From contig NZ_CP022527.1 in NCBI RefSeq assembly GCF_002237445.1, forward strand, positions 1,054,001 through 1,118,000: 64,000 nucleotides of DNA. Direction: 5' to 3'. The notes under the pieces were generated by a model that was not told the origin of the DNA, did no database searches, and worked only from the letters and a program-made list of their open reading frames with translations. Made by a program: the position numbers and the translations under genes. Within the stretch, counting starts at the first letter, position 1; each line of letters opens with the position of its first letter. This document shows, piece by piece, positions 57,862 to 64,000 of this stretch. This DNA comes from Neisseria sp. KEM232. Lineage in GTDB: Bacteria > Pseudomonadota > Gammaproteobacteria > Burkholderiales > Neisseriaceae.

Positions 57862-58788
57862 CTATCTGTTGAGCACGCTCAGGCTGGGCAGGGTGGCGAA
57901 GCCCTGGTCGCGCACGATTTGGCAGAAGTCGGCCAGATAGCTGCTGCCTTCGTCTTCGCTGCGCATGGCGGCATAGAGTTCGCTTTGCAGGCCGCCGTCG
58001 GTGATGGGGCGGGAAACGACGTAGCCCTTTTCCAGATAGGGCATCACCGTCCAATACGGCAGGGCGGCGATGCCGCGTCGGCTGGCGACGAGCTGGACAA
58101 TGGCGATGGTCAGCTCGCTGTGGCGGCGCGACGGGTTGATGCCGCGCGGCAGCAGCACTTTGCGCAGCAAATCCAGCATATCGTCGGGCACCGGATAGGT
58201 AATCAGCGTTTCGGCCGCGAAGTCTTCCGCCTGCCAAACGTCTTTCGCCGCCAGCGGATGGTCGGGGGCGCAGATGCCAACCATGCCGTAGGCAAACAGC
58301 GGCCGGTAGGCGATGCCCGCCTGCGGCACGGCTTCGGACACAATGGCCAAATCGGCGCGGTGGTTGAGCAGCAGGCCGACAGGATCGGCCTGAAAGCCCG
58401 ACACGATGTCCAATTCCACCTGCGGCCACAGCGGGCGGAACTCGCCCATCGCCGGCATCAGCCAGTCGAAACAGGTGTGGCATTCCACCGCCAGCCGCAA
58501 CTCGCCCGCCTCGCCCTCGATAATCTGCGCCATATCGCGCTCGGCGGCGGCCATCTTCGGCATCAGCTCGCGCGCCAGTTTCAGCAGCCGCGCCCCCGCA
58601 GGCGTGAAGCGCAGCGGGTTGGACTTGCGCTCGAACAGCGGCGTTTCGTAATAGTTTTCCAGCGTGCGGATTTGGTGCGACAGGGCAGACTGCGTCAGAA
58701 AAACGCGCTGCGCCGCCAGCGACACGCTGCCGGTTTCTTCCAGCGCGAGCAGGGTTTTGAGGTGGCGCAGTTCGATGATGGATTCCAT
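57862..58788 (-). CDS. metR: LysR-family regulator, MetR-like
   Basis: 308 residues. N-terminal winged helix (IELRHLKTLLALEETGSVSLAA...TQSALSHQIRTLE) and a periplasmic-binding-like effector domain. The segment RLAVECHTCFDWLMPAM closely matches MetR, the homocysteine-responsive activator of methionine genes, as do LITYPV and RRGIAALPYW. ATG at 58788 is chosen; a GTG five codons upstream is possible. It lies directly before an ABC ATPase/permease pair, hinting that the transporter may belong to sulfur or methionine metabolism (inference). Confidence 0.8.
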   Translation of the reverse strand: MESIIELRHLKTLLALEETGSVSLAAQRVFLTQSALSHQIRTLENYYETPLFERKSNPLRFTPAGARLLKLARELMPKMAAAERDMAQIIEGEAGELRLAVECHTCFDWLMPAMGEFRPLWPQVELDIVSGFQADPVGLLLNHRADLAIVSEAVPQAGIAYRPLFAYGMVGICAPDHPLAAKDVWQAEDFAAETLITYPVPDDMLDLLRKVLLPRGINPSRRHSELTIAIVQLVASRRGIAALPYWTVMPYLEKGYVVSRPITDGGLQSELYAAMRSEDEGSSYLADFCQIVRDQGFATLPSLSVLNR

Positions 58789-58860
58789 AAAACGGCCTTT
58801 CACGTCGGCGGTTGCGAAGGCGCGATATTAAAATAATTCATGCAGAAGGGGCAAACACGG

Positions 58861-58902
58861 CGTTCAGACGGCCTTCAAGCCCGCGCAAAGGCCGTCTGAA
58901 CG
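58861..58902. repeat. Inverted DUS pair between divergent metR-like and nnrD genes
   Basis: CGTTCAGACGGCCTT and AAAGGCCGTCTGAACG. Two more DUS-related copies (58918-58930, and 58946-58957) lie before nnrD. Confidence 0.7.
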
Positions 58903-58981
58903 CCGCGCCATGCAAACGTTCGGACGGCCTGTCGTTTACAATACAGGCCGTCTGAAAGCCATATGTATAAGGAGAAACACC

Positions 58982-59872
58982 ATGCACGCCGCGTACCGCC
59001 TGCCCGAAAACTTCCCTCTCGCTGCTTCTTCGCAGCGCTTTCCCGCCCTGTCTGCCCCGCGTCCCGCCGACAGCCACAAAGGCACGTTCGGCACGCTGGC
59101 CGTATTCGGCGGCGCGGCAGGCATGAGCGGCGCCGTGGTGCTGGCCGCCTCCGCCGCCCTGCTCGCAGGCTGCGGCAAAGTGTGGGCGGGTTTCAACCAG
59201 GCCTCCCTGCCCGTGCCCTTTATCGCCGCCTTTCCCGAAATCATGCTCGACACCGCCCACGGCCTGTCGCGGCGGCACGACCTCTCCGCACGCGCCGCAG
59301 GCTGCGGCCTGGGCACAAACGAAGCCGCGCGCAAACTGCTGGCCGGGCTGTTTCAGACGGCCTCCGACACCCCGCTGCTGCTCGATGCCGACGCCCTCAA
59401 CCTGCTGGCGCAACACAGGGATTTGGCCGACGCGGCCGCGCGTTACCCCCGCCTGCTGATTACGCCCCACCCCGCCGAAGCCGCGCGGCTGCTCGGCTGC
59501 ACCACCGCCGAAATCCAAGCCGACAGAGCAACGGCCGTGCGCGAACTGGCGCGGCGTTTCGCCGCTACGGCCGTCTTAAAAGGACACCGCACGCTGGTGT
59601 GCGCCGCAGACGGCACGCTGTACGAAAACGACAGCGGCAACGCGGGTTTGGCCACCGCAGGCAGCGGCGACGTCCTCTCCGGCATCGCAGGCAGCCTGCT
59701 GGCGCAGGGCAGCGATATATTCGAAGCTGCCTGCGCGGGCGTGTGGCTGCACGGCGCGGCGGCGGAAGTGCTCAAAGCATCGGGCATAGGCGAAAGCGGC
59801 CTGACCGCAGGCGAAATCGCCCCCGCCGCACGCTGGCTGCGCAATCGGATGATTGAGAACGAGTCAGAATAA
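58982..59872 (+). CDS. nnrD: ADP-dependent NAD(P)H-hydrate dehydratase
   Basis: Repairs hydrated NAD(P)H. 296 residues of the ribokinase-like CARKD fold. Signatures: HKGTFGTLAVFGGAAGMSGAVVLAASAALLAGCGKV, DADALNLLA, LLITPHPAEAARLLG, VLKGHRTLV and GNAGLATAGSGDVLSGIAGSLLAQG. It lacks the NnrE epimerase domain often fused in other bacteria, so the epimerase must be elsewhere. AAGGAG before the ATG at 58982; the frame is open further upstream through DUS sequence. FQTA in the middle is DUS-encoded. Confidence 0.9.
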   Translation: MHAAYRLPENFPLAASSQRFPALSAPRPADSHKGTFGTLAVFGGAAGMSGAVVLAASAALLAGCGKVWAGFNQASLPVPFIAAFPEIMLDTAHGLSRRHDLSARAAGCGLGTNEAARKLLAGLFQTASDTPLLLDADALNLLAQHRDLADAAARYPRLLITPHPAEAARLLGCTTAEIQADRATAVRELARRFAATAVLKGHRTLVCAADGTLYENDSGNAGLATAGSGDVLSGIAGSLLAQGSDIFEAACAGVWLHGAAAEVLKASGIGESGLTAGEIAPAARWLRNRMIENESE

Positions 59873-59876
59873 GCGT

Positions 59877-59918
59877 TTGATAAAAATCAAATTTGGCGGT
59901 AATTGTTTTTCATATTAT
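59877..59918 (+). promoter_or_regulatory. FNR box and -10 of the bacteriohemerythrin gene
   Basis: TTGATAAAAATCAA (59877-59890) is a perfect match to the FNR consensus TTGAT-N4-ATCAA. TATTAT (59913-59918) would put transcription start near 59925, placing the box centre at about -41.5, the class II activator position. A second -10 (TATAAT, 59952-59957) could serve a constitutive start. Confidence 0.7.
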
Positions 59919-59992
59919 GCCGAAGTTATCTTTTCTTTACACAGAACACCCTATAATGCCGCTTTCATTAACACACTTACGGGAAAATAAAA

Positions 59993-60400
59993 ATGTCTGA
60001 ACCCTTTTTGCATTGGACTTCCGATTTGGACACGGGCATCGATCAGGTTGACGAACAGCACAAAATCTTGGTGCAGTACATCAACGAAATGCATGATGCA
60101 CACACCGCCAACGACCGCGACGGCGTCGGCAAAGCGCTCGACAACCTCTTGGGTTACACCATCCAACACTTCTCCGACGAAGAAGACCTGCTGAAAATGG
60201 CCGAATATCCGCTGGTAGACGCACACCACCGCGTGCATCAAAACTTCGTCGACAAAGTGCAGATGTACAAAGGCCGCTTCGACAACGGCGACGACGTCAG
60301 CCAGGAGCTGCTCGACATCCTGGAAACCTGGCTCTTCATGCACATCCGCCGCAACGACCACGGCTATGTGCGCCATGTGAAAGAAAAACTGGGCTTGTAA
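59993..60400 (+). CDS. Bacteriohemerythrin
   Basis: 135-residue single-domain hemerythrin that binds O2 at a non-heme di-iron centre. The ligand pattern is complete: DQVDEQHKILVQYINEM, IQHFSDEEDLL (HxxxE), DAHHRVHQNF and FMHIRRNDHGYV. It may store, deliver or scavenge oxygen. A perfect FNR box upstream implies induction when oxygen is low, which fits a micro-aerobic oral life. Confidence 0.93.
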   Translation: MSEPFLHWTSDLDTGIDQVDEQHKILVQYINEMHDAHTANDRDGVGKALDNLLGYTIQHFSDEEDLLKMAEYPLVDAHHRVHQNFVDKVQMYKGRFDNGDDVSQELLDILETWLFMHIRRNDHGYVRHVKEKLGL

Positions 60401-60419
60401 ACCGCCCGCCGCAAAATGA

Positions 60420-60453
60420 AAAAGGCCGTCTGAAAAAACTTTTCAGACGGCCT
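60420..60453 (+). terminator. Inverted DUS pair after the hemerythrin gene
   Basis: AAAAAGGCCGTCTGAAAA and TTTTCAGACGGCCTTA. The TAGGGTGTG-family inverted repeat follows at 60475-60505. Confidence 0.8.
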
Positions 60454-60516
60454 TATCTTTTTTCCGCTGCCGCGGAGGGTGTGTCGGCCTGCGGCGTACA
60501 CCCTACACACAAAACA

Positions 60517-60553
60517 AAGAGGCCGTCTGAAATCTCTTTCAGACGGCCTCTTT
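60517..60553 (-). terminator. Inverted DUS pair after the terC-like gene
   Basis: AAAGAGGCCGTCTGAAA and TTTCAGACGGCCTCTTT; it follows the TerC stop codon on the minus strand by 18 bases. Confidence 0.8.
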
Positions 60554-60570
60554 GCGCTTTGCGCCTGCAT

Positions 60571-61545
60571 TTACGGCCGGCCGGTTTTGCGGCTGTATGC
60601 GAGAGAGGTGAGTATGGAGGCGCCGAGTGCGCCGAAAACGACGGCAAGCGAAGTGCCGACGGGGATGTGTATCCAGTGCATGACAAGCATTTTGATGCCG
60701 ATGAAGCTGAGGACGAAGGCGAGGCCGTAGTTGAGGAAGACGAAGCGGTCGGCCATGTCGGCAAGCAGGAAGTACATGGCGCGCAGGCCGAGGATGGCGA
60801 AGATGTTGGAGGTGAGGACGATGAAGGGGTCGGTGGTGACGGCGAAGACGGCGGGAATGCTGTCGACGGCAAAGACGACGTCGCTCAGTTCCACCATCAC
60901 CAGCACAAGCAGCAGCGGGGTGGCCATGCGGCGGCCGTTTTCACGGGTGAAGAATTTTTCGCCGTCGAGGGTTTGGCTGACGCGGATGTGTTTTTGCAGC
61001 CATTGCAGAATTTTGTTTTGCGACAGGTCTTCGTCTTCTTCGCCGCCCTGCTTAATCATTTTGATGCCGGTGTAGAGCAGGAAGGCGCCGAAGAAATACA
61101 GTATCCATTCGAAGCGGCTGACGAGTACGGCGCCGACGAAAATCATGAGGGCGCGCAGGACGATGGCGCCGAACACGCCGTAGAGCAGGACGCGGTGCTG
61201 GTATTGCGGCGGCACTTTGAAGTAGCCGAAGATCATGAGGAAGACGAAGAGATTGTCTACCGCCAGCGATTTTTCCAAAACGTAGCCGGTGAAGTATTCC
61301 ATGACTTTGGTTTTCGCCAATTCGTGGCCGTAGGCTTGATTATGGGCGATTTCCCAGTAGAGCCAGCCGGCGAAGGCGCAGGAGACGGCGATCCACACTA
61401 TTGTCCAGGCCAGAGCCTCTTTGCTGCTGATTTTGTGGGCACCGCTTTTTTTCAGCGTCAGCATGTCGATGGCGATCATGGCGAGGACGGCGGCGGCGAA
61501 TACGCCGTAAAACAGGGGTGAGCCGATGCTCGGTGCTGCGGTCAT
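60571..61545 (-). CDS. TerC/Alx-family integral membrane protein
   Basis: 324 residues, about nine transmembrane helices. Family hallmarks: EKSLAVDNLFVFLMIFGYF (with the acidic membrane residues), HRVLLYGVFGAIVLRALMI, and VVELSDVVFAVDSIPAVFAVTTDPFIVLTSN-type sequence in the second half, seen here as VMVELSDVVFAVDSIPAVFA. Members such as Alx and TerC export Mn2+ or assist metalation of exported proteins. Unlike E. coli alx there is no riboswitch before it: sspB ends about 70 bases upstream and the gap holds a DUS pair (61577-61606). Confidence 0.92.
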   Translation of the reverse strand: MTAAPSIGSPLFYGVFAAAVLAMIAIDMLTLKKSGAHKISSKEALAWTIVWIAVSCAFAGWLYWEIAHNQAYGHELAKTKVMEYFTGYVLEKSLAVDNLFVFLMIFGYFKVPPQYQHRVLLYGVFGAIVLRALMIFVGAVLVSRFEWILYFFGAFLLYTGIKMIKQGGEEDEDLSQNKILQWLQKHIRVSQTLDGEKFFTRENGRRMATPLLLVLVMVELSDVVFAVDSIPAVFAVTTDPFIVLTSNIFAILGLRAMYFLLADMADRFVFLNYGLAFVLSFIGIKMLVMHWIHIPVGTSLAVVFGALGASILTSLAYSRKTGRP

Positions 61546-61576
61546 ATTGTGCGTTCCTTGCGTTTGGAAGCGGTTT

Positions 61577-61606
61577 AAAGGCCGTCTGAAAGTGTTCAGA
61601 CGGCCT
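61577..61606 (-). terminator. Inverted DUS pair after sspB
   Basis: AAAGGCCGTCTGAA and TTCAGACGGCCTC, between sspB and the terC-like gene. Confidence 0.75.
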
Positions 61607-61617
61607 CCCGTTTCGGT

Positions 61618-62070
61618 TTATTTGACGAATTTCAAAACTTTTTTCTTTTCCGTGCCGCCATCGGGTTGTTTGCCCTCGGGCGCTTGGGCATCGGGAGTGT
61701 TTTCAGACGGCCTCTCGGCAGCCGGCTGCTTTGCCGCTTCCGCGCCTTCTTCGGGCTCGTAGGGCTCGACTTCAAAGCCCATGCCTTCGCCGGTTTCGCG
61801 GGCGAAGATGCCGGAGATGTGGCCGACGGGTATCCAGATGTCGTGCGCAACGCCGGAGAAACGGGCGGAGAAACTGACCCATTCGTTGTCTATCGTGAGG
61901 TTGCGGGCGGCGTTCGGGCCGATGTTGAGGACGATTTCGCCGTCACGCACATACTGCACGGGTACTTGGGTGTGGCCGTTGACCCAGGCGGCGATGTGGG
62001 CGGTGTAGCCGTTGTCGTTGCACCATTCGTACAGCGCGCGCAGAAGATAGGGTTTGGTGCTGCTGCTCAT
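61618..62070 (-). CDS. sspB: ClpXP protease specificity-enhancing factor SspB
   Basis: Adaptor that delivers ssrA-tagged proteins to ClpXP. 150 residues: substrate-binding barrel at about 1-105 (PYLLRALYEWCNDNGYTAHI, VNIGPNAARNL-like strand, the WVSFSARFSGVAHDIWIPVGHISGIFARE stretch), then a flexible acidic linker and the ClpX-binding tail KKKVLKFVK. A DUS in the linker encodes ERPSEN. It starts 10 bases behind sspA, the usual operon. Confidence 0.94.
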   Translation of the reverse strand: MSSSTKPYLLRALYEWCNDNGYTAHIAAWVNGHTQVPVQYVRDGEIVLNIGPNAARNLTIDNEWVSFSARFSGVAHDIWIPVGHISGIFARETGEGMGFEVEPYEPEEGAEAAKQPAAERPSENTPDAQAPEGKQPDGGTEKKKVLKFVK

Positions 62071-62080
62071 GACGTTTTCC

Positions 62081-62686
62081 TCAGCGGCGCATGGCTTTTT
62101 CGGCGGGGGTGAGCGCTTCGATGAAGGCTTCGCGCTGGAACAGGCGTTCGGCGTATTTCAAAAGCGGCGCGGCGTTTTTGCCGAGTTTGATGTCGTAGTG
62201 GTCGAGACGCCACAGCAGCGGGGCGATGGCGACGTCGATCATGGAGAAATCGTCGCCCATCACGTATTTGTTTTTGGTGAAGGCGGGGGCAAGCAGGGTC
62301 AGCCCCTGCGATACGGCTTCGCGCGCTTTGGCCTGTTCTTTGGATGTGGATTCGGGCGCTTCGAGCACTTGGACATGGCTGAACAATTCGCGCTCCATGC
62401 GGAACAGCACCAAACGGCCGCGGCCGCGCTGCACGGGGTCGCCCGGCATCAGCTGCGGATGGGGGAAGCGCTCGTCGATGTATTCGTTGATGATATTGGA
62501 TTCATAGAGGATGAGGTCGCGCTCCACCAGCACCGGCACTTGGTTGTAGGGATTCATTACCGCCAGATCTTCGGGCTTGTTGAAAATATCCACGTCTTTG
62601 ATTTCGAAATCCATACCTTTTTCGTAGAGGACGAAGCGGCAGCGGTGGCTGAACGGGCAGGTAATGCCGGAATACAGAATCATCAT
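62081..62686 (-). CDS. sspA: Stringent starvation protein A
   Basis: GST-fold RNA-polymerase-associated regulator without glutathione activity. 201 residues. ILYSGITCPFSHRCRFVLYEKGMDFEIKDVD, NPYNQVPVLVERDLILYESNIINEYIDERFPHPQLMP and the C-terminal helical domain are typical. Two consecutive ATGs; 62686 is chosen with AGGAG 8 bases upstream. Lies behind petC, the conserved petABC-sspAB order of beta- and gamma-proteobacteria. Confidence 0.94.
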   Translation of the reverse strand: MMILYSGITCPFSHRCRFVLYEKGMDFEIKDVDIFNKPEDLAVMNPYNQVPVLVERDLILYESNIINEYIDERFPHPQLMPGDPVQRGRGRLVLFRMERELFSHVQVLEAPESTSKEQAKAREAVSQGLTLLAPAFTKNKYVMGDDFSMIDVAIAPLLWRLDHYDIKLGKNAAPLLKYAERLFQREAFIEALTPAEKAMRR

Positions 62687-62829
62687 GATGGTTTGCTCCT
62701 GTTCGGTTAAAACGCATATCCGCACGCGGCGGATATGATGTGATTGAAAAATAAGGATATTATACACAAGGCCGTCTGAAAACGCCAGAAAACGACTATA
62801 ACGCTATGTTTTCAAATTGAAAAAATCAA

Positions 62830-62851
62830 AAAGCGGGGTTACCCCCGCTTT
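62830..62851 (-). terminator. Rho-independent terminator after petC (non-DUS)
   Basis: AAAGCGGGG and CCCCGCTTT arms with a 4-base loop, followed on the minus strand by a T-rich run (TTGATTTTTT). One of the few apparent terminators here not made from DUS. Confidence 0.85.
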
Positions 62852-62862
62852 CGTTGCGCCGC

Positions 62863-63645
62863 TTAGTGCACGTCTTTCCAATATTCCTTTTTCAGGAAGT
62901 AGGCCAGAGGCAGCATCACGGCCAAGAGGAAGATCATCACGATGTAGCCGATCTGCTTGCGCTCGACTTTGGCGGGTTCGCCCATGTACACCATGAAGGC
63001 CACCAGGTCTTTGGCGTAGTCGTCGTACTCTTTGGTAATGACTTTGCCGTCGGGCGTTTTGCGAGTCATGGTGCCGACGGATTCCCAATTCAGCTTGGGC
63101 ACCAAATTGCCGTGTTCGTCTTTCACCATCACGGGCTGGCCTTTGGCATCGAGTTCGACCGCGCGGACTCCCTGCTGCTGCCACAGCGGGTGCGGCATGC
63201 CGACTTTGTCGAAGACGGTGTTGTTCCAGCCGGTGGGGCGGGTCGGATCTTTATAGAAGCCGCGCATATAGGCGTAGAGGTAGTCCGCACCGCGCGAGCG
63301 GGCGATCAATGACAAATCGGGCGGCGCGGCGCCAAACCATTTTTTGCCGTCGGCCGGGCTCATGGCCGCGTGCATGACGTCGCCGACTTTGTCGGTGGTG
63401 AACATCAGATTTTCTTTAATCTGCTCTTCGGTCAGGCCGATGTCCTGCAAGCGGTTGAAACGCATATTGCTGGCCGAGTGGCACGACAGGCAGTAGTTGG
63501 TGAAAATCTGCGCGCCGCGCTGCAGGCTGACCTGGTCGCCCAAGTCGATGTCTACTTTTTCATAGTTCGCGTGGCCGCTGGCGCCAGCGATAACCGGTGT
63601 TGCCAATGCGAAGGCAACAATCCATTTTTTCAATGTATTTTTCAT
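62863..63645 (-). CDS. petC: Ubiquinol-cytochrome c reductase, cytochrome c1 subunit
   Basis: Complex III subunit, 260 residues. Signal peptide (MKNTLKKWIVAFALATPVIAGA), heme-binding CLSCH in QIFTNYCLSCHSASNMRFNRL, the distal Met region VMHAAMSPADGKKWFG, the APPDLSLIARSRGADYLYAYMRGFY segment, and a C-terminal membrane anchor (IGYIVMIFLLAVMLPLAYFLKKEYW). Passes electrons from the Rieske protein to cytochrome c. ATG 63645 lies 13 bases after the petB stop. Confidence 0.96.
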   Translation of the reverse strand: MKNTLKKWIVAFALATPVIAGASGHANYEKVDIDLGDQVSLQRGAQIFTNYCLSCHSASNMRFNRLQDIGLTEEQIKENLMFTTDKVGDVMHAAMSPADGKKWFGAAPPDLSLIARSRGADYLYAYMRGFYKDPTRPTGWNNTVFDKVGMPHPLWQQQGVRAVELDAKGQPVMVKDEHGNLVPKLNWESVGTMTRKTPDGKVITKEYDDYAKDLVAFMVYMGEPAKVERKQIGYIVMIFLLAVMLPLAYFLKKEYWKDVH

Positions 63646-63658
63646 TTTGCCGCCCTCA

Positions 63659-64000
63659 TCAGATATTGGTTGCAAACAGATACGCGCCGACCAAGGTAAT
63701 CGTAACGTAAACGAAGAACATGACTTTCTGTCTGCCCGTGCTCATGGTTACGCGTTCGGGAACCGGTTTGGTTTTGTCCAGTTTGGTGTAGAACGGCATG
63801 CCGATGAAGAAGGCGAAGTAGACGCAGGTCAGGATGCGGGCAACAAGCGTGCGGGAGTCGGTGGCCACCATCGCGCCGAGGATGCCCAGACCGATGAAGG
63901 CGATAACAAACAGCACCAGCGCGGTTTTGAAGACCGGGCCGCGGTAGCGCACGGATTTCACCGGCGAGCGGTCGAGCCACGGCAGCAGGGCAATCAGCAC
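63659..64000 (-). CDS. petB: Cytochrome b of complex III, C-terminal end (partial at window edge)
   Basis: The last 113 residues of cytochrome b, open past the window edge. IALLPWLDRSPVKSVRYRGP is the conserved segment before the last helices; two or three further hydrophobic helices follow (ALVLFVIAFIGLGILGAM, FFVYVTITLVGAYLFATNI). Quinol oxidation takes place in the missing upstream part. It precedes petC in the normal operon. Confidence 0.93.
   Translation of the reverse strand: MLIALLPWLDRSPVKSVRYRGPVFKTALVLFVIAFIGLGILGAMVATDSRTLVARILTCVYFAFFIGMPFYTKLDKTKPVPERVTMSTGRQKVMFFVYVTITLVGAYLFATNI

Noticed and set aside
60571..61620. Possible second yybP-ykoY riboswitch before the terC-like gene
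   Set aside because: The roughly 70-base gap to sspB holds only a DUS pair; neither conserved riboswitch block is present.

Overview
This window is chromosomal DNA from a member of the genus Neisseria. Dozens of copies of the 12-base DNA uptake sequence AGGCCGTCTGAA (the AG-DUS dialect) lie singly, as inverted pairs behind genes, and inside reading frames. Gene content fits too: adhesin complex protein ACP, a petC-sspA-sspB order, AcpP/FabF, GyrB, and a Correia-type repeat. The DNA is GC-rich by eye, which points to a high-GC oral species such as the N. bacilliformis/N. elongata group rather than N. meningitidis. That species call is inference. No rRNA, tRNA, prophage, IS transposase or CRISPR array was seen.

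Layout. 1-2.7 kb: end of the iron permease gene efeU, efeO, then the nitroreductase nfsA. 2.7-5.0 kb: an AT-rich leader followed by three tightly packed genes (Roadblock/LC7, Aer-type PAS, PhnD-like protein without a signal peptide); this looks like an undescribed signalling module and is the most interesting locus here. 5-9 kb: NlpC/P60 hydrolase, small membrane proteins, coaD, a lipoprotein. 9.4-13.3 kb: bioA-bioD-tag and, opposite, efeB, about 10 kb from its usual partners. 13.4-20.9 kb: a 106-bp Correia element, pncC, degV-like, aroG, uvrD, FKBP, DUF924, pyrD. 21-27 kb: a 165-bp MITE-like element and tamA-tamB. 27-33.5 kb: maf, tsaB-rimI and a degenerate uracil-DNA-glycosylase-like gene, a frameshifted gene, ribD, rpiA. 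33.5-39.7 kb: fabF, acpP, a prolyl oligopeptidase, ACP, lysS. 39.8-44 kb: ubiX, tsaC, mscL, a DUF218 protein and a GDT1-family exporter behind a yybP-ykoY manganese riboswitch. 44-49.8 kb: gyrB, a SUFU protein, a thioesterase, a GST, and a divergent hxlR/nitroreductase pair. 49.9-55.1 kb: a GT-C membrane protein, a ricin-B lectin lipoprotein, pdxA, a DASS transporter. 55.2-60.4 kb: ABC permease/ATPase behind a metR-like regulator, nnrD, and a bacteriohemerythrin with a perfect FNR box. 60.5-64 kb: a TerC-family protein, sspB, sspA, cytochrome c1 and the end of cytochrome b.

Themes. Metal handling recurs (EfeUOB iron uptake, GDT1 and TerC manganese export, a hemerythrin under probable FNR control). 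Two of the t6A tRNA genes (tsaB, tsaC) are present. DUS copies do several jobs: paired copies form the apparent terminators, six genes use the TGA inside a DUS as their stop codon, and DUS-encoded peptides (RPSEN, FQTA, SDGL, GRLK) fill flexible linkers.
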